Positions 1 through 6,494 of a stretch of DNA of 6,494 nucleotides are shown here, one piece after another; the first letter of the stretch is position 1, and the number at the start of each line of letters is the position of its first letter. Source of the DNA: an uncultured Eubacteriales bacterium (GTDB lineage: Bacteria; Bacillota; Clostridia; Lachnospirales; Bianqueaceae). The notes below the pieces were generated by a model. It ran no database searches and was not told the origin of the DNA. It worked only from the letters and a program-made list of their open reading frames with translations. The translations under genes were made by a program, and so were the position numbers. Where the stretch lies: the NCBI GenBank assembly GCA_900322165.1, contig ONYR01000084.1:1-6494 (forward strand), in the 5' to 3' direction.

Positions 1-1092
1 ATCATCAAGGCCTACAACAAAACCGAAGATGAAATTGCCTCCGGCGATGTCTACATCGATGAGATGAAAAAAGCGCAGAAGAAAACGACCCTCGCGGCCG
101 CGTTCAATCAGCTCATCGCGAATATCCTTTTTGTCGTGCCAACGCTCATTATCATGCTGTTTGGAGCGGTTCCGCTTCTGGCAGGCGGGATCACGCTGGC
201 GCAGTACATCACCTATTTCGGCCTCGGCGCGAACTATCAAAAGTACATCGCTGACCATCTCACGCTCTGGGTTCTCGCGAAGAAGGCGCAGGGCGCGACC
301 CTTCGAATCTCCGAGATCATGCTCCTGGAAGAAGACAAGGGCGGCGCGGACAAGGCGGAGAAGACCGGCGATCTGAGCTTTGACAATGTAAGCTTCTCCC
401 TTGGCGGGAAGAAGATTCTTGATCAGGTCAGCTTCTCCGTCAAGGATGGCAGCAAGTTTGCCATTGTCGGCGAGAGCGGATCCGGAAAATCAACACTGCT
501 TAATTTGATCGAACAGTTCTACCGCCCGGGAGAGGGAACCATCACGCTGGATGGTGTGAATGTTCAAGATTACGAGATTTCGTCCTACCGCGGACTGTTC
601 TCTTACCTTCCGCAGAACGCGCCCGGATTCTCCGGAACCGTGCGGGATTTCCTCACCTACGGATCGAAGAAAACCTTCACTGAGGATGAGCTGAAGGCTA
701 TGCTCGAAAAGGTAGACATGCTTGGAACGATCGAAGAGATGGGCGGACTTGACTATGAAGTCGGTCAGGAGGCCGGAAGGCTTTCCGGCGGCCAGAGGCA
801 GCGCCTCGCGGTCGCACGCATGCTGCTGAGTGATGCGCGGATCGTCCTTGCGGATGAGGCGACGAGTGCACTCGACATTCGCGGAACCAGAAAGATCGCG
901 GACCTCATCGATGAGCATGCGAAAGGTAAGACGCGCATTTTGGTCGCACATAATCTCGCAACCGTCAAGGATGCGGATGCGATCCTGGTCCTGGATCACG
1001 GCCGGGTCGCTGGGCTTGGCACCCACGAGGAACTGATCCGAACCTGCCCCGCGTACACACGGCTGCTTGCGGCCGGAGAGGAGGTGGCCTGA
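1..1092 (+). CDS. ABC exporter half-transporter, 3' part (first subunit of a probable heterodimer)
   Basis: This is the C-terminal 363 residues of an ABC half-transporter; the frame is open from base 1, so the start and the first transmembrane helices lie outside the window. An ATG at 64 is internal, because the codons before it read IIKAYN, the intracellular-loop motif typical of type IV (ABCB-like) exporters. Counting from the window edge, two last membrane segments lie at about 40-60 and 64-80, and the ATPase domain begins near 125. Visible motifs are Walker A GESGSGKST (157-165), Q-loop Gln205, signature LSGGQ (261-265), Walker B with Asp285 and catalytic Glu286, and switch His317. The A-loop aromatic residue normally found after the first strand appears to be Leu134. 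The stop overlaps the next gene by one base, so the two products very likely pair in the membrane. The cargo cannot be read from the sequence; export rather than import is inferred from the fold. Confidence 0.95.
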   Translation: MIKAYNKTEDEIASGDVYIDEMKKAQKKTTLAAAFNQLIANILFVVPTLIIMLFGAVPLLAGGITLAQYITYFGLGANYQKYIADHLTLWVLAKKAQGATLRISEIMLLEEDKGGADKAEKTGDLSFDNVSFSLGGKKILDQVSFSVKDGSKFAIVGESGSGKSTLLNLIEQFYRPGEGTITLDGVNVQDYEISSYRGLFSYLPQNAPGFSGTVRDFLTYGSKKTFTEDELKAMLEKVDMLGTIEEMGGLDYEVGQEAGRLSGGQRQRLAVARMLLSDARIVLADEATSALDIRGTRKIADLIDEHAKGKTRILVAHNLATVKDADAILVLDHGRVAGLGTHEELIRTCPAYTRLLAAGEEVA

Positions 1093-1094
1093 TG
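1079..1094 (+). promoter_or_regulatory. Shine-Dalgarno and TGATG stop/start overlap
   Basis: AGGAGGTG at 1079-1086 is a near-perfect match to the 16S rRNA tail and ends five bases before the ATG at 1092. The upstream stop TGA (1090-1092) shares its A with that ATG. This arrangement implies translational coupling and roughly equal synthesis of the two transporter subunits, and it fixes the start of the second gene. Confidence 0.9.
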
Positions 1095-2945
1095 AACAAG
1101 CAATCGGTTAAGAACACCGTTCTCGGTGCAGAATCCGTCAGCATCAAAGCCAAAAAGCCTTTGAAATACCTCTACAAAGGCGTCAAGCTTCCGATCTTCA
1201 AAACCCTCGTCGGTTCACTGTTATATTTAGTCGGTACGCTCGTGATCGCAACGCAGGCCGATGCACTCGCCGCGATCACCGTCGGAAATATTCAGGACCT
1301 TTCGCCGATCTTTGTCTACGCACTGATGTGCGTGATAGGCTATGTATTCTTCTACGCGAGCGTGATCGCCGACCTCGGCTTTGTCGACCTCGCGGCCCGT
1401 ATCCGCAAGAAGATCTGGAAGAAGGTCATGAACCTTCCGCTCAGCTACTTCGACAAGGAAAATTCCAACCGCGTGCTGAGCCGTATCACTGCGGATCCGG
1501 AGTATTCGTTCCTGCCGTTCAAGCTCCTGCAGCTGGCCTTCACCCTCATCGCGTTCCTCCTCATCGTTCTTGTCGGAGATGCAGCGATCCAGGAGGCCGC
1601 GCTGGTGCTGATCATCGGCTTCATTGTCACGATGGTGATCATGTTCATCGCGGCTCGTTTCAGTGAGCGTGGTGCGATGTACGTCGCCGGCAAGCTCGCA
1701 GCCTTTACCTCCTATCTCGCCGAGCGGTTCGGTCATATCCGCTTCATCAAAGCGATGAACAGCGAGGAGAAGGAGAATACGGCCAGTCTCAAATACATCG
1801 AAGAGCGCTATGAGGCGGATAAATACAACGCGTTCGCCCAGACCATGGTCACGTTCGGCCAGACCTTCGTGACGTTTGCGCTGTTTACCGCAGCGTTCTT
1901 TGTTGGCATTTTCCTCATCAAGGGCGGCCGGGTCACCCAGACGGCCAAGATCGTCGCGTTCTACGCGTACGGCGGCAACATGGTGACGGTCTTCCAGTTC
2001 TTTACGCAGATTCCGTCGATCTTCGCGACAACGAAGGGCGGCAGCAAAAAGATCGTTCAGATCCTCGAGGAAGAGGAGGAGAAGGTGGATCTTGGCAGCG
2101 CGGAAGCGCCTCCTGCGGGCGATCTGCGGCTTGAAAACGTTTCGTTCGGCTACGGCGAGCGTGAAGTGGTTCACGGGGTCAATGCCATCATTCCCAAGGG
2201 CAAGATCACAGCGATCGTCGGTCCGAACGGAAGCGGCAAAACGACCGTCACACGATTGATCGAGCGGCTGTACCCGGATTATAACGGTGCGATCTACATG
2301 GGCGAGGAAGCGGTTGGCGCAGCCGCAGCGGTTGGCGCAATCGAAGAGGTCGGCGCAGCCAAAGCGGTTGGCGCAGCCGCAGCAGTCGGCGCAGCCGGCA
2401 GTGCGGAAGCCGCTCCGGCCACGAACCCGGTTTCCCTCCGCGCATGGCGTGATCGGTTCGGCCTTGTGAGCCAGAACGCAACCTTGTTTGAGGGCACGAT
2501 CCGTGACAATATCTGCTACGGAGTGAAGGAAGTGTCCGAGGAACAGCTTGAAAGTGTGATTCGTCTCTCTTGCCTGGAGGACGTGATCGCGTCCCACGAG
2601 GGCGGCCTTGAATTTAACGTCGGCGCGAACGGCGAGAAGCTCTCCGGCGGTGAACAGCAGCGCGTCGCGATTGCACGGGCAATGCTGAAGAACCCGGACT
2701 ACCTCATCCTTGACGAGGCGACCGCGAACCTCGATCCGATGACCGAGGACAAGATCCGCAAGAGTGTTTCCGCACTGACGCAGGGACGCACGACGATCAT
2801 GGTCGCGCACAGTTTCCGTGCGGTTCAGAACGCGGACAACGTCATTGTGATGAATCAGGGCGTCATTGAGGATGCGGGCACGATCGAGGAGCTGAAGGCG
2901 CGGAATGGCTATTTCAAGGCCTTCGCTGAGGCTGCGGAAGCATGA
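1092..2945 (+). CDS. ABC exporter half-transporter, complete (second subunit), with repeat-bearing ATPase domain
   Basis: A complete 617-residue half-transporter with membrane domain first and ATPase domain second. Hydrophobic segments lie at about 35-55, 72-95, 145-162, 168-188 and 250-276, with a weaker one at about 285-305, consistent with six helices. The loop motif FIKAMN (218-223) matches IIKAYN of the partner. ATPase motifs: A-loop Tyr354, Walker A GPNGSGKTT (377-385), Q-loop Gln461, signature LSGGE (517-521), Walker B Asp541 with catalytic Glu542, D-loop NLD and switch His573. Typical half-exporters are about 570-600 residues; the surplus is largely explained by an Ala/Gly/Val-rich insertion at about 405-446, encoded by 18-bp tandem repeats, between the Walker A helix and the Q-loop. 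The partner has only about ten residues there. The gene is coupled to the first subunit by overlap and followed after 28 bases by an esterase gene. Substrate unknown; drug, lipid or peptide export are all possible. Confidence 0.96.
   Translation: MNKQSVKNTVLGAESVSIKAKKPLKYLYKGVKLPIFKTLVGSLLYLVGTLVIATQADALAAITVGNIQDLSPIFVYALMCVIGYVFFYASVIADLGFVDLAARIRKKIWKKVMNLPLSYFDKENSNRVLSRITADPEYSFLPFKLLQLAFTLIAFLLIVLVGDAAIQEAALVLIIGFIVTMVIMFIAARFSERGAMYVAGKLAAFTSYLAERFGHIRFIKAMNSEEKENTASLKYIEERYEADKYNAFAQTMVTFGQTFVTFALFTAAFFVGIFLIKGGRVTQTAKIVAFYAYGGNMVTVFQFFTQIPSIFATTKGGSKKIVQILEEEEEKVDLGSAEAPPAGDLRLENVSFGYGEREVVHGVNAIIPKGKITAIVGPNGSGKTTVTRLIERLYPDYNGAIYMGEEAVGAAAAVGAIEEVGAAKAVGAAAAVGAAGSAEAAPATNPVSLRAWRDRFGLVSQNATLFEGTIRDNICYGVKEVSEEQLESVIRLSCLEDVIASHEGGLEFNVGANGEKLSGGEQQRVAIARAMLKNPDYLILDEATANLDPMTEDKIRKSVSALTQGRTTIMVAHSFRAVQNADNVIVMNQGVIEDAGTIEELKARNGYFKAFAEAAEA
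2307..2396 (+). repeat. Five in-frame 18-bp tandem repeats inside the ATPase domain
   Basis: Five head-to-tail 18-base units, each encoding six residues with consensus xAVGAA (residues 406-435 of the second ABC subunit). The consensus unit is GCAGCGGTTGGCGCAGCC. Units differ mainly in the first two codons (gaa, gca or aaa; gcg, gag or gca), in gtt versus gtc, and in one atc replacing the last gcc. The run is followed by more Ala-rich sequence up to about residue 446 before normal ABC sequence resumes at VSLRAW. Because the unit is a multiple of three, copy-number change would alter protein length without shifting frame. Confidence 0.95.
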
Positions 2946-2961
2946 TCGGCTGCGGAAAAGT

Positions 2962-2967
2962 AAGGAG
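2962..2967 (+). promoter_or_regulatory. Shine-Dalgarno deciding the esterase start
   Basis: AAGGAG lies six bases before the ATG at 2974, an ideal spacing. The same frame also has an ATG at 2905, inside the ABC gene, with no comparable site in front of it, and a later ATG at 2998. The site therefore supports 2974 and leaves a 28-base gap after the ABC stop. Confidence 0.85.
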
Positions 2968-2973
2968 ACAACC

Positions 2974-4110
2974 ATGATTTTCAAGTTCTTTGAGTGGATG
3001 CACCTGCTTTGGCAGATGAAGCATTACCAGAACGTGGACGATTATCCGGGCTCCGATCCGAAGCCCGGAAAGCTCTACAAATTCTATCCGGAAGGCGCGA
3101 TCTGCAGCGACGGAAGCAAGTACCATGCGGATTTCCGAAAGGGCTGGAAGAATAACCTTGTGATCGTGCTCGATGGCGGCGGGCTGATGTTCGACAAGTT
3201 CAGCGCGGCCTATCCGTCCGAGGAGGAATTCAAGGAGGGCAATATCCAGTTCTACGATGCGTACTGCAAGCCGAGCAAGGATGCCTACGCGCGCCTGAGC
3301 ATGTTCCACGAAAAGTGCAAAAAGAGTCCGTTCTACGGATGGACGCTGATGTATGTACCGTATGCGACGGGCGATTTCCATGCCGGTGACGGTGATTTCA
3401 CCTACACGGACAAGGAGGGCAAGGAGAAGGTGTTCCATGCCCGCGGCAACCGCAACCTGCACGCATGTATCGATTTCATCAAGCAGTTCTGCCCGAAGCC
3501 GGACAAGCTCCTTGTCGTTGGCTGCAGCGCCGGCGGATTCGGAACGGCCTTTGTCGGCAACGATATCCTCGAGAGCTTCCCGGACTGCAAGGATTGTACC
3601 TGTATCGTGGACGGGGCGGTGTTCGATCTGGATTACAAAGAGCTCGCCGAAGAGCTGTGGCAGGTGCCGGAGTCGATCGGCGCGCAGATCAAGTCAAACA
3701 ACATTGTCGCGGACGGACTCGAGTACCTGTGGGAGCATCAGAAAGGCCGAGTCAAGATCGGCTACGTAATCTCGATCCGCGATTTCGCGCTGACTCGCTA
3801 CCAGCGCTTCCTTGACACCCGCGAGGACATGGGATGGCCTCCCGAGGCGGCGGAGAAGATCGAGAAGCTTATCACTGCAACGGTGAACCGTCTGCGCGAG
3901 TCGATCCCGGAGTTCAGCTATTTCCTCTACAACTACAATTTCAATGATATGAAGGGGAGACCGATCGAATCGAACGGATGCACCTCGCACTGCTGCCTCT
4001 GGGTGCCGGAGTTCATGCGCTTCACGCGTGAGGGCGTCAGCGGCCTTCAGTGGGTGAAGAACGTTATGGACGGAAAAACGACGCAGATCGGCAATGAGTT
4101 TCTGAAGTAA
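2974..4110 (+). CDS. Pectin acetylesterase/Notum-like serine hydrolase, cytoplasmic
   Basis: A 378-residue protein with the layout of the pectin acetylesterase family (Pfam PAE, CAZy CE13-like; the animal deacylase Notum is a relative). These are alpha/beta hydrolases that cleave acetyl or acyl esters with a Ser-Asp-His triad. Visible landmarks are the oxyanion-hole motif LDGGG (66-70), a VPYATGDFHAG stretch like the family's VPYC-x-D-x-x-x-G segment, the nucleophile elbow GCSAGG (183-188) with Ser185, a likely acid at Asp270 in ISIRDF, and a likely base at His339 in CTSHCC. The last two are placed by position and motif, less securely than the serine. The N-terminus has no signal peptide, unlike secreted plant enzymes, so it should act inside the cell. 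It follows the ABC gene by 28 bases and probably shares its transcript. Its true substrate (acetylated sugar, lipid or other ester) is not shown; pectin itself is unlikely for a cytoplasmic enzyme. Family assignment is from recalled motifs. Confidence 0.85.
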   Translation: MIFKFFEWMHLLWQMKHYQNVDDYPGSDPKPGKLYKFYPEGAICSDGSKYHADFRKGWKNNLVIVLDGGGLMFDKFSAAYPSEEEFKEGNIQFYDAYCKPSKDAYARLSMFHEKCKKSPFYGWTLMYVPYATGDFHAGDGDFTYTDKEGKEKVFHARGNRNLHACIDFIKQFCPKPDKLLVVGCSAGGFGTAFVGNDILESFPDCKDCTCIVDGAVFDLDYKELAEELWQVPESIGAQIKSNNIVADGLEYLWEHQKGRVKIGYVISIRDFALTRYQRFLDTREDMGWPPEAAEKIEKLITATVNRLRESIPEFSYFLYNYNFNDMKGRPIESNGCTSHCCLWVPEFMRFTREGVSGLQWVKNVMDGKTTQIGNEFLK

Positions 4111-4140
4111 AAAAAGGCGCCGCGCCAAAAAGGGTTAGAC

Positions 4141-4169
4141 TACACAAATCGGCAATAATCTGCTAAACT
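4141..4169 (+). promoter_or_regulatory. Candidate sigma-A promoter for the GH2 gene
   Basis: A -35-like TACACA (4141-4146, four of six consensus bases) and a -10-like TAAACT (4164-4169, four of six) are separated by exactly 17 bases, and the -10 carries the extended TG motif (TGC at 4161-4163). Transcription would start near 4176-4178, giving a leader of about 80 bases before the GTG start at 4258. The boxes are individually weak, but spacing, the extended -10 and the position ahead of a gene support the call. The overlapping inverted repeat suggests repression. Confidence 0.55.
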
Positions 4170-4192
4170 ATAGGGTGGTTATTGCCGATTTG
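4145..4192. repeat. Perfect 14-bp inverted repeat flanking the -10 box
   Basis: The left arm CAAATCGGCAATAA (4145-4158) and the right arm TTATTGCCGATTTG (4179-4192) are perfect reverse complements separated by 20 bases. Arm centres are 34 bp apart. The left arm covers the -35/-10 spacer and the right arm begins at about the predicted transcript start, so a protein bound to both arms would cover the promoter: a plausible repressor operator. In RNA reading through from the esterase gene the arms could instead fold into a hairpin, followed by CTTTTG, which is only a weak U-tract; a role as inefficient terminator is a second possibility. Confidence 0.75.
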
Positions 4193-4218
4193 CTTTTGCA
4201 GCAAAGGGCAACAAGTAC

Positions 4219-4237
4219 GCAGGTCAGCATGATCTGC
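4219..4237. promoter_or_regulatory. Near-palindrome in the GH2 leader (operator or hairpin)
   Basis: GCAGGTCA (4219-4226) and TGATCTGC (4230-4237) are inverted copies with a single mismatch around a three-base centre. In RNA all eight pairs can form, one of them G-U. It ends six bases before the ribosome site, so it could be a second operator downstream of the promoter or a hairpin tuning translation. Short imperfect palindromes also arise by chance, so function is uncertain. Confidence 0.4.
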
Positions 4238-4243
4238 ACGATT

Positions 4244-4251
4244 AAAGGATG
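4244..4251 (+). promoter_or_regulatory. Shine-Dalgarno deciding a GTG start for the GH2 gene
   Basis: AAAGGATG (4244-4251) matches the ribosome-binding consensus at seven of eight bases and ends six bases before GTG at 4258. The ATG at 4249 is in the same frame, but it lies within this site and has no room for its own, so GTG is the better start. The frame is closed just upstream by TAA at 4243. Confidence 0.7.
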
Positions 4252-4257
4252 AAAACC

Positions 4258-6494
4258 GTGGAGTACAGATTCAACACAGAGAATTATTGTAATTTCGAAC
4301 GGATCCAGGAGAACACGCTGCCGTCGCGCAGCTATTTCATTCCCTACAGCAGCCTTGAGCGCATGGAAGGGGTCAGCACGCTTGACAAGCGCTACCGTTC
4401 GGACAGGGTGCAGGTGTTAAACGGCGAATGGGATTTTCGTTTTTATCATAACCCCGCAGAGATTCCGGCGGTCGTGGACACGGATCAGATCTCCTTTGAT
4501 AAGGTAACCGTGCCTTCCTGCTGGCAGTTTACGGGCTATATGAAGCCGTTCTATGTGAATTTCCGCTACCAGTTTCCTTTCAATCCGCCCAAGGTTCCGA
4601 CAACCGAGAAGGTCGGGCGGATCATGACCTTCATGGGCGCGGATTACGGAATCGGGCCGCACACGGTCACACCGGAGGATGAGTACAATTCGGTCGGTGT
4701 ATACCGCCGTTTCCTCGAGATCGCGGATCTGTCCAAGCAATACATCGTTTCGTTCCTCGGTGTCTGCAGCTGTCTGGATCTGTATATCAACGGTCAGTAT
4801 GTGGGCTATTCCGAGGGCAGCCACAATACCTGCGAATTTGACCTCACGCCGTTCCTTCACGAGGGCACGAACGAGATGGTCTGCGTCGTACATCGCTGGT
4901 GCAACGGGACGTACCTGGAGTGCCAGGACATGTTCCGCAACAATGGTATCTTCCGCGATGTGCTGCTTTATGTTTGCGATTCGGAGGATGTTTTCGATTA
5001 CGCGTTTACAACAGAGTATGTGGAAGCTTCGGGGCAGTATGATGTAACGCTGCGTGTGAAGGGCTTTGGCAAGGCTCGCTGCCTGGTACGCCTCACCGGC
5101 CCGAACGTGAACACGGTGGCGGAGATCCCGATCTGTAAGCCTCAGACGACGACGATTCGTTTCACGAATCTCGCGCCGGAGGAGTGGAACGCGGAAAAGC
5201 CGGTGCTGTATGATCTGACGCTCGAGACCGAGACCTGCGCGGTGAAGGCAAAGGTCGGTTTTAAGCATGTTTCGATCGAAGGCAATGTGTTTAAGCTGAA
5301 TGGTCATAAGCTGAAGCTGAAGGGTGTCAACCATCACGACACCAATGCGAAGACCGGCTATACAATGAGCCCTGAGGACATTCTCAAGGACATCGAGGTC
5401 TGCAAGGAGTTTAACATCGACACGATCCGCACGTCTCACTACCCGCCGGATCCGCTGCTGCTGGAGCTGGCTGACGAGAAGGGCCTGTACATCGTGGATG
5501 AGACGGACATTGAGACGCACGGCACGGTTTCGATGATCTTCCCGCCGACCTACAATCGGATCAGCAACGATCCGAAGTGGATCGCACACTATGTCCGCCG
5601 CGGTGAGCAGATGTTCGAGCGCGATAAGAATCATCCGTCGATCATCATGTGGAGCCTTGGCAACGAGGCGGGCGGCGATGTCTGCCAGGACGCGATGTAT
5701 GCGTATTTCAAGGCGCACACGTCCATCCCGGTCCACTACGAGAGCGCGGTTCACGCGAAGCGCATCGCCTACGATGTGGCAAGCCAGATGTATCCGCCGG
5801 CGGAGGATCTGCACCTTATCGGCGAGGGTAAGCATAAGCAGAAAAAGTTCATGGACCGTCCGTACTTCCTGTGCGAATACGCGCACGCGATGGGTGTCGG
5901 CCCCGGCGATGTCGAGCGCTATTGGAAGGAGATCTACGCCTACGATAACCTGCTCGGCGGCTGTGTCTGGGAGATGAATGACCATGCCGTCCTTGAGCCG
6001 GATGGCACGTACACCTACGGTGGTGACCATGGCGAGTACATGCATGATGGGAACTTCTGTGTCGACGGTTTGTTCTTCCCCGACCGCACCCCGTCGTCCG
6101 GCGCGAAGTCGATTCGCTTCATCTACCGTCCGATCCGGGTCACCTGGAGAGGCGGCAATCACTTTGAAATCTTCAACACGACTGCATTCTCCAATGCTTC
6201 CCGTTACTGCCTGAAGTTTGCGGTGGAGGGCAAGGTCTTCCTTGAAACCTCGTTCGATGTTGCACCGCTTTCGAAGAAGGTGGTTGAAATCGAGCTTCCC
6301 GCGCACAGCGCGGATGCGGACTTCTTCGTCGAGGTAGAGTCGATCGATCTTTGCACGGGCAAGTCGGTCGCTGTGGAGCAGCTGATCCTGCATGAGCACT
6401 TCAAAACCACGGCAGAGCTTCATCCCTGCGCGCTCCCGGATGATTTCCAGGTCGATGAGCGTGGCCATATCTCCTTCGGCTCGCTCCATTCCGC
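4258..6494 (+). CDS. GH2 family beta-galactosidase-like glycoside hydrolase (LacZ type), 3' end cut off
   Basis: The first 745 residues of a GH2 enzyme that runs off the right edge. The order is N-terminal jelly-roll sugar-binding domain (about 60-240, with VPSCWQ and DLYINGQYVGYSEG), immunoglobulin-like domain (about 245-340), TIM barrel (about 342-640) and the start of C-terminal beta-sandwich domains. Catalytic residues fit LacZ well: acid/base Glu470 in SLGNEAGG and nucleophile Glu540 in FLCEYAHAMG; supporting residues are His360 in GVNHHD, His394 in RTSHYP, and Glu419 and His421 in DIETHG. Family members hydrolyse terminal beta-galactosides, or other beta-glycosides, with retention. No signal peptide is present, so it is cytoplasmic. 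The place of E. coli LacZ Asp201, a substrate contact, appears to be Gly187 (SEGSHN), so strict lactase activity should not be assumed. E. coli LacZ has about 1020 residues; total length here cannot be known. It seems to have its own promoter and repeat-flanked control region. The GTG start is chosen from the ribosome site. Confidence 0.93.
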   Translation, partial: MEYRFNTENYCNFERIQENTLPSRSYFIPYSSLERMEGVSTLDKRYRSDRVQVLNGEWDFRFYHNPAEIPAVVDTDQISFDKVTVPSCWQFTGYMKPFYVNFRYQFPFNPPKVPTTEKVGRIMTFMGADYGIGPHTVTPEDEYNSVGVYRRFLEIADLSKQYIVSFLGVCSCLDLYINGQYVGYSEGSHNTCEFDLTPFLHEGTNEMVCVVHRWCNGTYLECQDMFRNNGIFRDVLLYVCDSEDVFDYAFTTEYVEASGQYDVTLRVKGFGKARCLVRLTGPNVNTVAEIPICKPQTTTIRFTNLAPEEWNAEKPVLYDLTLETETCAVKAKVGFKHVSIEGNVFKLNGHKLKLKGVNHHDTNAKTGYTMSPEDILKDIEVCKEFNIDTIRTSHYPPDPLLLELADEKGLYIVDETDIETHGTVSMIFPPTYNRISNDPKWIAHYVRRGEQMFERDKNHPSIIMWSLGNEAGGDVCQDAMYAYFKAHTSIPVHYESAVHAKRIAYDVASQMYPPAEDLHLIGEGKHKQKKFMDRPYFLCEYAHAMGVGPGDVERYWKEIYAYDNLLGGCVWEMNDHAVLEPDGTYTYGGDHGEYMHDGNFCVDGLFFPDRTPSSGAKSIRFIYRPIRVTWRGGNHFEIFNTTAFSNASRYCLKFAVEGKVFLETSFDVAPLSKKVVEIELPAHSADADFFVEVESIDLCTGKSVAVEQLILHEHFKTTAELHPCALPDDFQVDERGHISFGSLHS

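Noticed and set aside
64..66. ATG at 64 as the true start of the first ABC gene
   Set aside because: The frame is open to base 1, and the preceding codons encode the conserved IIKAYN loop motif, so the gene extends beyond the window edge.
2307..2396. Tandem units considered as a CRISPR array or noncoding satellite
   Set aside because: The units abut with no spacers, keep the reading frame, and lie within an intact ABC ATPase domain.
2905..2973. Upstream ATG at 2905 as the esterase start, overlapping the ABC gene
   Set aside because: The extra residues are basic and low in complexity, overlap ABC coding sequence, and lack a ribosome site, whereas AAGGAG is ideally placed for the ATG at 2974.
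1227..2984. 585-codon open frame on the minus strand opposite the second ABC gene
   Set aside because: It mirrors a gene with all ABC motifs. The product is Arg/Asp-rich with no membrane segments or known motif; it is a shadow of codon bias.
4116..4126. GGCGCCGCGCC after the esterase stop as a rho-independent terminator
   Set aside because: At most about four base pairs can form with a minimal loop, and on the + strand it is followed by A bases, not T. On the minus strand a T-run follows, but there is no gene to terminate.
4135..4140. TTAGAC as the -35 box of the GH2 promoter
   Set aside because: It lies 23 bases from the best -10 candidate, which is too far; TACACA at 4141 gives the standard 17-base spacing.
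4417..6489. 690-codon open frame on the minus strand opposite the GH2 gene
   Set aside because: The + strand frame encodes an unmistakable GH2 enzyme with catalytic motifs. The minus-strand product shows no recognisable motif and is Arg/Ile/Leu/Val-rich, as expected from the complement of GC-rich codons.

Overview
The window is bacterial DNA with fairly GC-rich coding sequence, strong purine-rich Shine-Dalgarno sites of the AGGAGG type and four tightly packed genes, all on the + strand. The protein styles (heterodimeric ABC exporter, cytoplasmic pectin-acetylesterase-like hydrolase, LacZ-type GH2 without signal peptide) suggest an anaerobic, probably gut or rumen, member of the Bacillota (Clostridia or Erysipelotrichia type). 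That placement is an inference from style only.

Positions 1-2945 hold two adjacent ABC half-transporters that together look like a heterodimeric type IV exporter. The first is cut by the left window edge. Its stop overlaps the start of the second by one base (TGATG), so the two should be translated together. Both nucleotide-binding domains keep Walker A, Q-loop, signature, Walker B glutamate and switch histidine, so neither ATP site is obviously dead. The second subunit carries an in-frame run of five 18-bp repeats (an Ala/Gly/Val-rich hexapeptide) between Walker A and the Q-loop, which is the oddest coding feature in the window.

Positions 2974-4110 encode a 378-residue alpha/beta-hydrolase resembling the pectin acetylesterase/Notum family. 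It lies 28 bases after the transporter and is probably in the same operon. It has no signal peptide, so it should act in the cytoplasm; its substrate and its link to the exporter are unknown.

Positions 4111-4257 are an AT-richer regulatory gap. It contains a plausible sigma-A promoter with an extended -10, whose -10 box sits inside the 20-base spacer of a perfect 14-bp inverted repeat, then a second smaller near-palindrome in the leader, then a ribosome site that favours a GTG start.

Positions 4258-6494 encode most of a GH2 beta-galactosidase-like enzyme with both catalytic glutamates in place, cut by the right window edge. It probably forms its own regulated transcription unit. No tRNA, rRNA, CRISPR array, insertion sequence or regulator gene was seen. 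I see no convincing new multi-gene system; the best leads are the repeat insertion in the ATPase domain, the repeat-flanked promoter and the pairing of an exporter with an intracellular esterase.
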